Both the position numbers and the translations under genes were made by a program. The notes under the pieces are model-generated. The model ran no database searches. It was not told the DNA's origin and was given only the letters and a program-made list of their open reading frames with translations. 64,000 nucleotides of DNA from Pseudomonadota bacterium (GTDB lineage: Bacteria; Pseudomonadota; Gammaproteobacteria; Burkholderiales; Rhodocyclaceae), in assembly GCA_026399515.1 (NCBI GenBank), contig JAPLQT010000039.1, positions 1 through 64,000 of the forward strand, in the 5' to 3' direction. Below are positions 1-8,300 of the stretch, piece by piece (the first letter of the stretch is position 1; each line of letters starts with the position of its first letter).

Positions 1-642
1 TGCGCCTCGATCCAGGGCCGTCACGCCTTCCTCGTAGCTGCCCTGGGTATGGCCGATCTGGACCCGGTATCCGGCTGCGCAGAGGGACTCGATCGCCGCC
101 ATGTTGGCGGGTATTTCGGGCGCCAGGGTGATCAGCTTGATCGGCGCCAGGGCATTCAGTTGCCCGAGTTCATCGAGCTGGATGGGGCGGGCAAAATCGG
201 GTTGCGCGCCCAGTTTGCCGGCATTGATGTAGGGGCCTTCGAGATGCACGCCGAGTATCCGGGCGCCCGCAGTGTGCTGTTGCAGTGCGCCAGCCCCGGC
301 AAACAGGGGCGCCATGGCGGCAAACGCCATCTGGAGATCCGCCGCCGGCGCGGTCATGGTCGTTGCCAGCAGCGCCGTGGTGCCATGGCGCGCGTGCATC
401 TCGGCGACGCGGCTGGCGGCGTCTCCGCCTTCCATGATGTCCCGTCCGCCACCGCCGTGTACGTGCAGATCGATGAAGCCCGGCAGGATCAGCGGCAGCT
501 TCGAGTTGCGCACTATGGACTCGCTGACCGGCGTTCCGCTGATATCGGCGATGCGACCATTGTTCGGTCCGTCCGTGGCAAACTCGATGTCGCCGGCGAT
601 GAATCCACTGGGCGTGAGGATGTGTCCGCCAAGTCTGTTCAT
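1..642 (-). CDS. nagA: N-acetylglucosamine-6-phosphate deacetylase, 3' end cut by window edge
   Basis: Removes the acetyl group from GlcNAc-6-phosphate in the cytosol, feeding amino sugars into glycolysis. The 214 visible codons hold the amidohydrolase metal motif DLHVHGGGG (His60, His62), the GVHLEGPYI block whose Glu binds metal in NagA, and IGHT further on. The C-terminal part lies left of the window. The start ATG overlaps the stop of the GntR gene (ATGA), so the two are translationally coupled. It is the third gene of a leftward kinase-GntR-nagA operon. The family call is secure. The substrate could also include deacetylation products of MurNAc breakdown, but that is inference. Confidence 0.93.
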   Translation of the reverse strand, partial: MNRLGGHILTPSGFIAGDIEFATDGPNNGRIADISGTPVSESIVRNSKLPLILPGFIDLHVHGGGGRDIMEGGDAASRVAEMHARHGTTALLATTMTAPAADLQMAFAAMAPLFAGAGALQQHTAGARILGVHLEGPYINAGKLGAQPDFARPIQLDELGQLNALAPIKLITLAPEIPANMAAIESLCAAGYRVQIGHTQGSYEEGVTALDRGA

Positions 643-1394
643 GATTTCGACTGAGCCTCGCGCTTCAGCTCGACCACGAAATCATAGTAGTCGTTGCGGC
701 AATAGGAATGGGTCAATTCGATCGCCTGCCCGGTTTCGCTATAGCCGACACGGGTGATGAACAGCACCGCCTGCCCCGCGGGCACGCCGAGTTGCGCCGC
801 CAGCCCATCGGGTGCATTCACGGCTTGAAGATGCTGTTGTGCGCGCACCGGCGCATGTCCGATGCGCTCCAGGTGACGATAGAGGGAGGTCCTGACGACC
901 CGCGGGTCGGGCAGAACGGTGAGCGGCAGCGCGCTGATCTCGTAAGCCATGACCACGTCGTCGGCCAGGCGCAGGCGCTCGAGATGCGCCACCCGCGCGT
1001 TGCGGGCGAGGCCCAGGAATTGCCGCTCCTCCGCCGTCGCGGTGGCGATGGAGCGCCCCAGCCAACGCGAACCCGGCGTATAGCCGCGCCGTTGCAGTTC
1101 CTCGGAAAAACTGCTGAGGCGCGACAGCGGTTGTTCCAACCGCGGCGCGATGTAGTTTCCCGATCCGCGGCGGCGCAGGACCAGTCCCTCGTCGACCAGT
1201 TGATCGATGGCCTTGCGCGCGGTCACCCGCGACACGTCGAGCTGCGCGGACAAGCTGCGTTCGGAAGGCAGCGCCTGATTCACCTGGTAGCGGCCGTCGC
1301 GCACCGCGCGTCCGAGCTTGCGGGCGAGTTGCAGGTAGAGCGGCGAACTGTCGCGCGCATCCGGCTTGAATTCCGCAATCGCGTCGCGGTTCAT
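639..1394 (-). CDS. GntR-family (HutC/NagR-like) transcriptional regulator
   Basis: 251-residue regulator with an N-terminal winged helix (about 17-85, including PSERSLSAQLDVSRVTARKAI) and a C-terminal UTRA effector domain (about 105-245). This is the architecture of NagR, DasR and FarR, which bind amino-sugar phosphates. A longer upstream frame exists, but the start chosen here (MNRDAIAEF) gives a normal length and overlaps the kinase stop by ATGA. It lies between an amino-sugar kinase and nagA. It most likely represses this operon and perhaps the divergent transporter, acting on the inverted repeat at 2321-2338. Effector identity (GlcNAc-6-P, GlcN-6-P or MurNAc-6-P) is inference. Confidence 0.92.
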   Translation of the reverse strand: MNRDAIAEFKPDARDSSPLYLQLARKLGRAVRDGRYQVNQALPSERSLSAQLDVSRVTARKAIDQLVDEGLVLRRRGSGNYIAPRLEQPLSRLSSFSEELQRRGYTPGSRWLGRSIATATAEERQFLGLARNARVAHLERLRLADDVVMAYEISALPLTVLPDPRVVRTSLYRHLERIGHAPVRAQQHLQAVNAPDGLAAQLGVPAGQAVLFITRVGYSETGQAIELTHSYCRNDYYDFVVELKREAQSKS

Positions 1395-2284
1395 GGGATG
1401 GGAGTTTCCATGGAACGCCGAAGCAGGGTCAGCGCGCCGCTGGCCGAATCGCCCGCCGCCTCGACGTAGCGGCTGCGCAGTTCGGGCGAGAGCCGCCCGG
1501 ACAGGCGCTGGCCCACGCTGCCGCACATGGCTAGCGGCAGCTCGCCGGGTGGATCGAGCGCCAGCGCCAGGGTGTTCAAGGCCGCCACGGCCTCATCCAG
1601 CAGGCGGGCCGCGCTTGGATCGCTGTCGGCACAGGCAAAGACCTTCGGCGCGAGTTGCGCGAAGGCGAACTGTCCGGCTTGCCCGCACCACGCTTGCAGC
1701 GCTGCCCGGTCCGAACCACAAACCGCCCACACCTGCCGCACCAGATCGCCGGCAGGGGCACGGCCATCGATGGCGGATTGCGCCAGTTGTACCGCGCGCT
1801 GTCCGAGCCAGGCGCCGCTGCCTTCATCGCCGTGGGGGAAACCCCAGCCGCCGACCATGCGCCGCGTGCCGTCGGCGCGCAAGGCTTCGCCGACACTGCC
1901 GGTTCCGGACGCCACGATCGCACCTGGACGGCCGCCATGCGCACCGAGCAACATGGTGAAGCAATCGGATTCCAGGACCAGGTGAGCGAAGCCGATGTTG
2001 CGGGCGAGAAACTCATCCCGCCAGGACTGTATCGTCGCGCCGGACAGGCCGGCGCCGAGGGCGCATCGCCGCCACTCGGGCAGCACCACTCGGGCATCGG
2101 CAAAAGCCGCCTGGACCGCGAGTCGCAACTGCACCCAGGCGGATTCGATGCCTTGCCCCAGGGCAGACGGACCGGCCTGCCCGCGCCCCAGCACGTTTCC
2201 ATTGCGGTCGGCCAGCAGAGCGCGCGTGCCGCTGCCACCACCATCCACACCAATCAGGAACGCTATGCTGTCCGCCGTGGGCAT
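1391..2284 (-). CDS. BadF/BadG-type amino-sugar kinase
   Basis: About 297 residues of the BadF/BadG/BcrA ASKHA fold, which includes eukaryote-type GlcNAc kinases, bacterial glucosamine kinases and clostridial MurK. Visible motifs are the phosphate-1 loop GVDGGGSGT (residues 12-20), VASGTGS (124-130) and GGWGFPHGDEGSGAWLG (145-161). The ATG at 2284 is preferred over an upstream GTG because GGAG at 2290-2293 is spaced 5 nt from it and would overlap the GTG. It is the first gene of the kinase-GntR-nagA operon. The likely job is phosphorylating GlcNAc, GlcN or MurNAc released from peptidoglycan. Which sugar cannot be told from sequence, and no MurQ etherase is in the window. Confidence 0.88.
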   Translation of the reverse strand: MPTADSIAFLIGVDGGGSGTRALLADRNGNVLGRGQAGPSALGQGIESAWVQLRLAVQAAFADARVVLPEWRRCALGAGLSGATIQSWRDEFLARNIGFAHLVLESDCFTMLLGAHGGRPGAIVASGTGSVGEALRADGTRRMVGGWGFPHGDEGSGAWLGQRAVQLAQSAIDGRAPAGDLVRQVWAVCGSDRAALQAWCGQAGQFAFAQLAPKVFACADSDPSAARLLDEAVAALNTLALALDPPGELPLAMCGSVGQRLSGRLSPELRSRYVEAAGDSASGALTLLRRSMETPIP

Positions 2285-2316
2285 TTCCACTCCATGACCA
2301 TCATTCTCGATGAATG

Positions 2317-2338
2317 ATACCAGTTTAATACCAAACTG
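2317..2338. promoter_or_regulatory. Candidate operator in the kinase/symporter divergent region
   Basis: The 131-bp gap between the divergent kinase and symporter genes contains a perfect 6-bp inverted repeat with a 6-nt spacer, CAGTTTAATACCAAACTG (2321-2338). It overlaps a direct repeat of ATACCA at 2317-2322 and 2328-2333, one helical turn apart. The position and size suit a GntR-type operator controlling both directions, most simply for the adjacent GntR protein. Promoter boxes around it are not clear enough to call. Confidence 0.5.
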
Positions 2339-2415
2339 CCGTTCATGGACGCGCTGTAGAGTAGAATTCTGGATGATTATTTAAATATCATATGCCGTTT
2401 CGGCAAGGACGACGA

Positions 2416-3897
2416 ATGCTGCCAGGACAGTTGCTGTTTTTCGTATTTGCCTATTTCGGGCTGTTGCTCGGCGTGGCCTGGGTGACTTCGCGCAACGCGA
2501 ACAACGGCTTCTTCATCGGCAACCACGGCAGCAACTGGATGCTGGTGTCCTTCGGCATGGTCGGGACCTCCTTGAGCGGTGTGACCTTCATCAGCGTTCC
2601 CGGCGCGGTGGGCATCGACGGCTTCGGCTATATGCAGGTGGTCCTCGGCTATGTCCTCGGCTACCTGGTCATCGCGTTCGTGTTGTTGCCCTTGTATTAC
2701 CGGCACCAGCTCACCTCGATCTACCGTTATCTCGATACCCGCCTGGGGAGCGGCGCCTATATGACTGGCGCGAGTTTCTTCATCCTGTCGCGCACGCTGG
2801 GCGCTACGGCCCGCTTGTACCTGGTCGTCAGGATCTTGCAGGACGTGATCCTGGATGGTTTCCATGTGCCTTTCTGGCTGACGGCGCTGGTCATCCTCGC
2901 GATGATCCTGTTGTACACCTATGAAGGCGGCGTCAAGACCATCGTTTGGACGGACACCCTGCAAACCACCTGCATGCTGCTGGGCCTGGCGATTTGCGTA
3001 GCTTATATTCTCGGCAGCCTGAATCTCTCTTTCGGCGACAGCCTCCGGCAAATGCAGGAGCGCGATCTATCGAAGGTCTTTTCATTCGACTTCAACAGCA
3101 AGAACTACTTCGTCAAGCAGGTGCTGGCCGGGATGTTCATCGCCATCGCCATGACCGGAATGGATCAGGAAATGATGCAGAAGACCATCTCGGTCAAGAC
3201 CCTGGCGGACTCCCGGAAGAACATCATCGTCCTGAGCATGACCATCGTGGCGGTGATACTGCTGTTCCTCTACCTGGGAGGCTTGCTGTACCTGTATTCC
3301 CCCGTCGTAGGCGTCACCGCGACGGGCGACAGGATCTTTCCCGCCATCGTGTTAGGTCATCTGCCCGCTATGGTCCAAATGATTTTCGTCGTCGCCCTGA
3401 TTTCAGCGTTATTCCCCAGCGCTGACGGCGCGATCACCGCGCTTACCTCGTCTTTCTGCATCGACATCCTGAAATTCAAGCAGCGCCACGACATGGGCGA
3501 AGTGGAGCAGAAGCGCCTGCGCCATCGAGTCCATCTGTGTTTCGCATTGCTGTTCCTGGTCCTGGTCATGCTCTTCAGGTGGGCCGACAACCCCAGCATG
3601 ATAGGCATCATCCTGAAACTCGCGGGATATACTTACGGGCCGCTGCTGGGCTTGTTCGCCTTCGGCATCCTGACCCGCCGTGCGGTGAAAAACTCGTGGG
3701 TTCCTTATGTTGCGGTGCTGGCGCCGCTGATCTGTTATGGCCTGGACGTTTATCAGCGCATGTTGTTCGGCGCCTATGAGATCGGCCTTGAATTGCTGCT
3801 CATCAATGGCCTGCTGACCTTCGCCGGTTTGTGGATGATTTCAAGGCCTGATGGGGCTGCAGTGGGGAATTCCCATGCTGCCGCGTTGCTTCCTTGA
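2416..3897 (+). CDS. Sodium:solute symporter (SSS family)
   Basis: 493-residue inner-membrane protein with about 13 hydrophobic segments and typical SSS sequence, including GMVGTSLSGVTFISVPG near the N-terminus and YTYEGGVKTIVWTD in the middle. The family uses a sodium gradient to import sugars, sialic acids, amino acids or nucleosides. Start 2416 is chosen over 2392 because AAGGA at 2405-2409 lies 6 nt upstream, while 2392 has no Shine-Dalgarno. It is divergent from the amino-sugar kinase operon and first in a rightward group of cell-wall genes. An amino sugar such as MurNAc or GlcNAc, or anhydro-muropeptide, is a reasonable cargo, but this is inference from context. Confidence 0.87.
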   Translation: MLPGQLLFFVFAYFGLLLGVAWVTSRNANNGFFIGNHGSNWMLVSFGMVGTSLSGVTFISVPGAVGIDGFGYMQVVLGYVLGYLVIAFVLLPLYYRHQLTSIYRYLDTRLGSGAYMTGASFFILSRTLGATARLYLVVRILQDVILDGFHVPFWLTALVILAMILLYTYEGGVKTIVWTDTLQTTCMLLGLAICVAYILGSLNLSFGDSLRQMQERDLSKVFSFDFNSKNYFVKQVLAGMFIAIAMTGMDQEMMQKTISVKTLADSRKNIIVLSMTIVAVILLFLYLGGLLYLYSPVVGVTATGDRIFPAIVLGHLPAMVQMIFVVALISALFPSADGAITALTSSFCIDILKFKQRHDMGEVEQKRLRHRVHLCFALLFLVLVMLFRWADNPSMIGIILKLAGYTYGPLLGLFAFGILTRRAVKNSWVPYVAVLAPLICYGLDVYQRMLFGAYEIGLELLLINGLLTFAGLWMISRPDGAAVGNSHAAALLP

Positions 3898-3927
3898 ACG
3901 AATAATGTGTAAGAGCGAGAGCAGAAT

Positions 3928-5109
3928 ATGACGCTTCGAAATTGCTTGTCTGCATTGCTTTGCGCGGGAACTCTGCTCATGAGCCTTAACTGTACCGCCG
4001 ACAATTCCAAATTGGATGAGGAGCTTGGCGCGGTGGTCAACGACCCGTCCCATCCCCTGGCCAGCCTGTCGGTGCTGGCGGTGCTGTCGCTCGATGCGGA
4101 CGTCGGCAAACTGCTCGGCTATGCCCTACGCAATCCTCATTTCCCGGACCGGCCGATCACCCTGCGGATGTTGCTGTCCCACACATCTTCGTTGCGCGAC
4201 GATGGCGGCTACTACTGGGAGTCGATGCGTTCGCTGAAAGAAGTGGTGCTGCCCGGTGGCTCCCTATATGGCAACGGAGCGATGTGGGCTCGCAACGCCC
4301 CGCCCGGCAGCTATTTCAGTTACACCAACTTGAATTCCGGTATTGTCGCGGCCCTGATGGAGAAGGCCAGCGGCGAGCGTTTCGATCTCTTGATGAAACG
4401 CCTGATCCTGGACCCTATGGACTTGCACGGCGGTTTCAATCCGGCGGAATTCTCTGCTACCGACCTGAAGAATCTCGCCACGCTCTACCGCAAGCGCACC
4501 GAAGTCGACGGCAAGGAAATCTGGAATCCAGCCGGGCCGTGGGGCGCGCAGGTCGACGACTACAGTCGGGAGGCGCCGGTTCCCCGCGCCGGACCGGAAT
4601 ACGCGATCGGCAGCAACGGAACGTTAATGGGTCCGCAGGGCGGCCTGAGAATTTCGGCGGCCGACCTGGGCAAGATCATGCTGATGCTGATCAATCGGGG
4701 CAAACATGAAGGCAAGCAGATCCTCAAGCCGGAAACCCTCGCCGCGATGTTTGCCGAGCAATGGCGCCATGACGGCAGGCGCGACAACGGCGATACCTAC
4801 CGTGGACTCTTCAACGCCTGGGGGCTCGGCAACCAGCATTTCCTGGACATCAGCGCACCAGGAACCGGCGACCGGCTGGTCGAAGGCGGCGGATTCAGCG
4901 GAGTCGGCCACCTGGGCGATGCCTGGGGCCTGACCGCGGCATTCGTGTTCGACCCGGCGACCAGGAACGGAGCCATCTACCTGATCGGCGGGCCGGGCAG
5001 CGATCCGGAGGCCTACAAGGGTCTCTATTCCTCGCGCTACCGTTATGAGGAATTGATCATGAGCGCGTTGTACCTGCACGCAATTCAGAAAACGGAATCG
5101 AAACAATAA
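3928..5109 (+). CDS. Beta-lactamase-fold serine hydrolase lacking the SxxK motif
   Basis: 393-residue exported protein (signal-like residues 1-24) of the class-C beta-lactamase/AmpH-like family. Family landmarks are present: LDADVGKLLGY, ITLRMLLSHTSSLRD, the YTN (YxN) motif at 132-134 and a GHLG (HxG) motif near residue 328. However, SLSVLAV (about 46-52) runs straight into LSLDADVG. In relatives about 45-55 residues lie here, carrying a strand pair and the catalytic Ser-x-x-Lys. No other suitable SxxK is seen. The frame stays open, so this looks like an in-frame internal deletion near 4075-4090 giving a dead enzyme or binding-only protein. It sits between the symporter and a phosphodiester glycosidase. 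Confidence 0.82.
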   Translation: MTLRNCLSALLCAGTLLMSLNCTADNSKLDEELGAVVNDPSHPLASLSVLAVLSLDADVGKLLGYALRNPHFPDRPITLRMLLSHTSSLRDDGGYYWESMRSLKEVVLPGGSLYGNGAMWARNAPPGSYFSYTNLNSGIVAALMEKASGERFDLLMKRLILDPMDLHGGFNPAEFSATDLKNLATLYRKRTEVDGKEIWNPAGPWGAQVDDYSREAPVPRAGPEYAIGSNGTLMGPQGGLRISAADLGKIMLMLINRGKHEGKQILKPETLAAMFAEQWRHDGRRDNGDTYRGLFNAWGLGNQHFLDISAPGTGDRLVEGGGFSGVGHLGDAWGLTAAFVFDPATRNGAIYLIGGPGSDPEAYKGLYSSRYRYEELIMSALYLHAIQKTESKQ

Positions 5110-5122
5110 TAGGAGCATGAGC

Positions 5123-6013
5123 ATGCGCAGGATTGCATGGTTGGCGATAGTCGTTCCGCTAGGGCTGGGTTGCGGCGGCGTGTCGGCTGATGCCGGGACA
5201 GGTGCGCCGTCCGGCGTCGGTCAGGCATACAGCGTGGAACGCTTCAGTCTTCCCGGACCGGTGAATGGAGTATTGGCCAGGATCGATCTGGACAGCCGGC
5301 GGGTGCACGTCGAAGTCGCGCTGGCCGACGATCGCGACCCCGACGGCGCGGGGCCCTGCGTCGGACAGATGGAAGTACCGAGCGTAGTCGCCCGCAAACA
5401 TGCGTACAGCATTGCCATCAATGCGAGCTTTTTCGCCACGCCGCACGTCAAGGAGTTCGATGGCAGGAAAATCTCCTACTTCGTCGGCAATTGTGGCTAT
5501 CCCGAAGGCTGGCATTTCTCAGGCGGCAAGCTGATCTCTTCGCCCGTCAAGGAGAATCTGCGTGCAACCATGATCGTGCATGGCGATGGCCACATCACGT
5601 TGACGGATCGCGTGATGGAATTGCCGCCGGACACTAAATTCGCGGTGAGCGGCAACGCGATGGTGCTGGCGAAGGGAGAACTTACGCCGTCCGCCACCAA
5701 TGTGGTGCGGCACCCCCGCAGTGCGGTCGGACTCAGCGCCGATGGCAAGACGCTGTACCTGGTCGCCATCGATGGCCGTCAGGACGGTCATAGCCGAGGT
5801 GTCACCCTGGCCGAACTGGCGAGGATTTTCCAGACCTTCGGCGCGGACAGCGCGATCAATCTGGACGGCGGCGGGAGCACCTCGATGGTCCTCAAGGATA
5901 CGGCAACGGGCGTCTTCACGATTGCCAATCAGCCGTCCGAACCGTCTTCCGCCAAGCTCCCTGTGCGAGTCGAGCGGCCGGTGATCGATGTCGTCGGCAT
6001 CGTCGTCGAATGA
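5123..6013 (+). CDS. NAGPA-type phosphodiester glycosidase, exported
   Basis: 296 residues with an N-terminal signal sequence (about 1-24) and a NAGPA (phosphodiester glycosidase) domain. The diagnostic stretch is HPRSAVGL (197-204), then VAIDGRQ and NLDGGGSTSM (246-255). The human founder cuts GlcNAc-1-phosphodiesters. Bacterial members are poorly characterised and probably act on cell-wall or capsule sugars. Start 5123 is preferred over 5117 because AGGAG (5111-5115) is 7 nt away. The stop overlaps the start of the LD-carboxypeptidase (ATGA), so the two are co-translated. That coupling ties this enzyme to murein breakdown. A periplasmic location is inferred. Confidence 0.88.
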   Translation: MRRIAWLAIVVPLGLGCGGVSADAGTGAPSGVGQAYSVERFSLPGPVNGVLARIDLDSRRVHVEVALADDRDPDGAGPCVGQMEVPSVVARKHAYSIAINASFFATPHVKEFDGRKISYFVGNCGYPEGWHFSGGKLISSPVKENLRATMIVHGDGHITLTDRVMELPPDTKFAVSGNAMVLAKGELTPSATNVVRHPRSAVGLSADGKTLYLVAIDGRQDGHSRGVTLAELARIFQTFGADSAINLDGGGSTSMVLKDTATGVFTIANQPSEPSSAKLPVRVERPVIDVVGIVVE

Positions 6014-6912
6014 ACTCCGGAAAAACCGGTCTGCGGCCGATAACTCCAGGCGCCACCATAGGCGTGATTGCGCCCGGAGGTCCGGCCAGCAACGAAGCCA
6101 TCGATGCGATCACGCCATGGCTGATGAACCGAGGCTACCAGGCCCGCCTGTTTCCGGCGTGCCGGGAGCGGCGCGCTTATCTTGCAGGGAATGATCAGGA
6201 ACGGCTGGCGGATCTTCATGCGGCGTTTTCCGATCCGGCGATAGCCGCCATCATCTGCATGCGTGGCGGCTACGGCAGTGCCCGCCTGCTGGACAAAATC
6301 GACTATGCGCTGGTCAAGCGGCATGCCAAGCCCTTTGTCGGCTACAGCGACATCACCGCCTTGCACACCGCCTTCGCCCAGAACGCCGGCATGGCCAGCA
6401 TCCATGGTCCGATGCTGACTTCCGACCTGGTCGACGACGAAGACGGAACTTCGGCCGATGCACTGTTCCGGCTATTGTCGAACGGACTCGCGCCGGGTTC
6501 CGATCTACCCTGCGGTGACGCCAAGCTGTCCAACCTGGTCGGCGGCATTGCGCAAGGCCGCCTGGCCGGGGGCAACCTCAGCGTGCTCTGCTCGCTGCTC
6601 GGCACCCCCTGGGCTGTCGATACCCGCGATACGATCCTGTTCATCGAAGACTGTGGCGAACCGAGCTATCGTGTCGATCGCCTGCTGACGCAATTGCGCC
6701 TGGCCGGCAAGCTCGACGAGGCGGCCGGTTTCCTGATCGGCAGCTTCAGCGACGCCGACGATCCCGGCGCGGTGATCCGTGAACTGCTGATCCCTTTCGG
6801 CAAGCCCATCCTGGCGGGTTGGCCGGCCGGTCATTGCAAGCCGAACTACCCGCTGCCCCTCAATGTGGAAATCATCCTCGACACCGACGCGAAGCGCCTC
6901 ACCGTTGTTTAA
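6010..6912 (+). CDS. ldcA: Muramoyltetrapeptide LD-carboxypeptidase, cytosolic (peptidase S66)
   Basis: 300 residues without a signal peptide. S66 enzymes cleave the meso-DAP-D-Ala bond of muropeptide tetrapeptides during murein recycling. The catalytic triad is readable: Ser113 in GYSDITAL, Glu213 in FIEDCGE and His275 in AGHCKPNYPLPL. Its ATG overlaps the glycosidase stop. The TAA stop (6910-6912) touches the left end of a 267-bp inverted-repeat element, beyond which a second, Tat-exported LD-carboxypeptidase converges. Product would be tripeptide and free D-Ala in the cytosol. Confidence 0.94.
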   Translation: MNSGKTGLRPITPGATIGVIAPGGPASNEAIDAITPWLMNRGYQARLFPACRERRAYLAGNDQERLADLHAAFSDPAIAAIICMRGGYGSARLLDKIDYALVKRHAKPFVGYSDITALHTAFAQNAGMASIHGPMLTSDLVDDEDGTSADALFRLLSNGLAPGSDLPCGDAKLSNLVGGIAQGRLAGGNLSVLCSLLGTPWAVDTRDTILFIEDCGEPSYRVDRLLTQLRLAGKLDEAAGFLIGSFSDADDPGAVIRELLIPFGKPILAGWPAGHCKPNYPLPLNVEIILDTDAKRLTVV

Positions 6913-7178
6913 GAACCTGTCTCATGAAATCGCACGTACGCGACGGGACTTGGCGGGATGCAGCGCAAGGCGCGGCGGTGCAGCAAAGCTCGCTGCCTTG
7001 CAAGACGCCGCAACGCCGCGATGCGCCCGCCAAGCCCCGTCCCTCCGGGTTGCCGCCAAAATGCGCGTCTGCGGCGTTGTCGGGCTCGCCAATGGAGCAC
7101 CCATTGGCTTCTCCCTCCGCCTTGCATCCATCGCATTTTGGCGACAACGCGTGCGCGTGATTTTATGAGACAGGTTCT
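6912..7178. mobile_element. 267-bp MITE-like element with terminal inverted repeats
   Basis: The ends are AGAACCTGTCTCATGAAATC (6912-6931) and, in reverse complement, AGAACCTGTCTCATAAAATC (7159-7178), matching at 19 of 20 bases with weaker similarity continuing inward. Inside are nested stems. Bases around 6936-6960 pair with about 7025-7048, CGCCAAAATGCG pairs with CGCATTTTGGCG near the right end, and GCCAATGG (7088-7095) pairs with CCATTGGC (7101-7108). There is no plausible gene inside. It fills the space between two convergent LD-carboxypeptidase genes and supplies bases to both stop codons. A clean target-site duplication could not be read. Confidence 0.7.
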
Positions 7179-8235
7179 AGGCGACAACCGCCGGTTCCAA
7201 TAGCGTCAGCGTTTGTTTCTCGGTATCGAGTCGCGCTTTCACCCCCATCGGCAGGGTGAATTGGTGGCCGATATGCCCGAAGGAATAGCCATACACCGCC
7301 GGGATGCTTGAATTAGAGAGGTGATCGTCGATGGTCTCGTCCAGGCTCAGCGAAGGATCGCTGTCCGGCGGACCGCATTTCTCGAAGACGCCCAGCATCA
7401 CGGCAGCGGCATCCCGAAAGCCCTGGCTCAATTCCAGTTGCGTCAGCATGCGATCGATGCGGTAAGGCGCCTCGCCGATCTCCTCCAGGAAGATGATCGC
7501 GCGTTTGAAGTCTGCGGCGTAAGGCGTCCCCACCAAGGCACAGAGGAGGCTCAGGTTGCCGCCGACCAGGGTTCCCTCGGCAATGCCGGAACGCAGGGTA
7601 CGCACCGCGAAATTTGGAGAGGCCGCCGCCTTCGAGCGGTTCTCCTCCGCCATGGGAATCACATATTCCGGCTGGGGTGACATGAGCACGGCGTGCAGGT
7701 GGGTGACCGAATAATCGGAAAAGCTGGACGAAGCCACCGGCCCGTGAAAAGTCACCAGGCCGGTGCGGCGCAGAATCGCCAGGTGCAGGGCGGTGATGTC
7801 CGAATAGCCTACGAATACCTTGGGATTGCGGCGAATCAACTCGTAGTCTAGGGACGCCAGCAGGCCGATGGCGCCGGAACCGCCATGGGCCGCCCAGATT
7901 CCCTTGATCTCGGGATCGGCGAACATCGCGTGAAAATCCTCCAGCCGCTGCTGGGCCGTTCCGGCAAAGTTTCCCCGCAGGGCGCGAATATTCTTGCCCA
8001 GTTTCACCTTGAGGTCCATGGACCGCAGGTTGCCGACGCACTTGTCGATCTTCTCCTGGTCGGCATGACCGCTGGGGGTGATCAGTCCGACCGTGTCCCC
8101 GGGTTTGAGTCGCGGGGGCTTGACGAGTCGCGTCGCCCGCTGCGAAATTTCGCCGGAGGCTTCAAGAGACAAGGCCGAGGCGCTGACGCCGAGGGCGATC
8201 AACTTGCCGAATTGGCGCCTGTCCAAAGACGTCAT
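7177..8235 (-). CDS. LD-carboxypeptidase (peptidase S66) with Tat signal
   Basis: 352 residues. The N-terminus MTSLDRRQFGKLIALGVSAS is a twin-arginine signal, so the enzyme is probably exported folded to the periplasm, unlike the neighbouring cytosolic copy. The S66 triad is visible: Ser145 in GYSDITAL, Glu251 in FLEEIGE and His321 in FGHIGHQFTLPMG. It would remove terminal D-Ala from tetrapeptide stems outside the cytoplasm. It lies downstream of the TonB receptor on the same strand, separated by a strong hairpin at 8301-8327. Its stop codon falls at the right end of the 267-bp element. Exported LdcA enzymes are uncommon, which makes the pair notable. Confidence 0.9.
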   Translation of the reverse strand: MTSLDRRQFGKLIALGVSASALSLEASGEISQRATRLVKPPRLKPGDTVGLITPSGHADQEKIDKCVGNLRSMDLKVKLGKNIRALRGNFAGTAQQRLEDFHAMFADPEIKGIWAAHGGSGAIGLLASLDYELIRRNPKVFVGYSDITALHLAILRRTGLVTFHGPVASSSFSDYSVTHLHAVLMSPQPEYVIPMAEENRSKAAASPNFAVRTLRSGIAEGTLVGGNLSLLCALVGTPYAADFKRAIIFLEEIGEAPYRIDRMLTQLELSQGFRDAAAVMLGVFEKCGPPDSDPSLSLDETIDDHLSNSSIPAVYGYSFGHIGHQFTLPMGVKARLDTEKQTLTLLEPAVVA

Positions 8236-8300
8236 TTCAAGATCGGCCGGGAGGTGTTTTCGGCATGGTTCGGACCTATGCCGGTGACATGGCGAGAAAG

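Noticed and set aside
49-757. Two plus-strand open frames at the left edge
   Set aside because: The minus strand reads an unbroken NagA with metal-binding motifs across the same bases.
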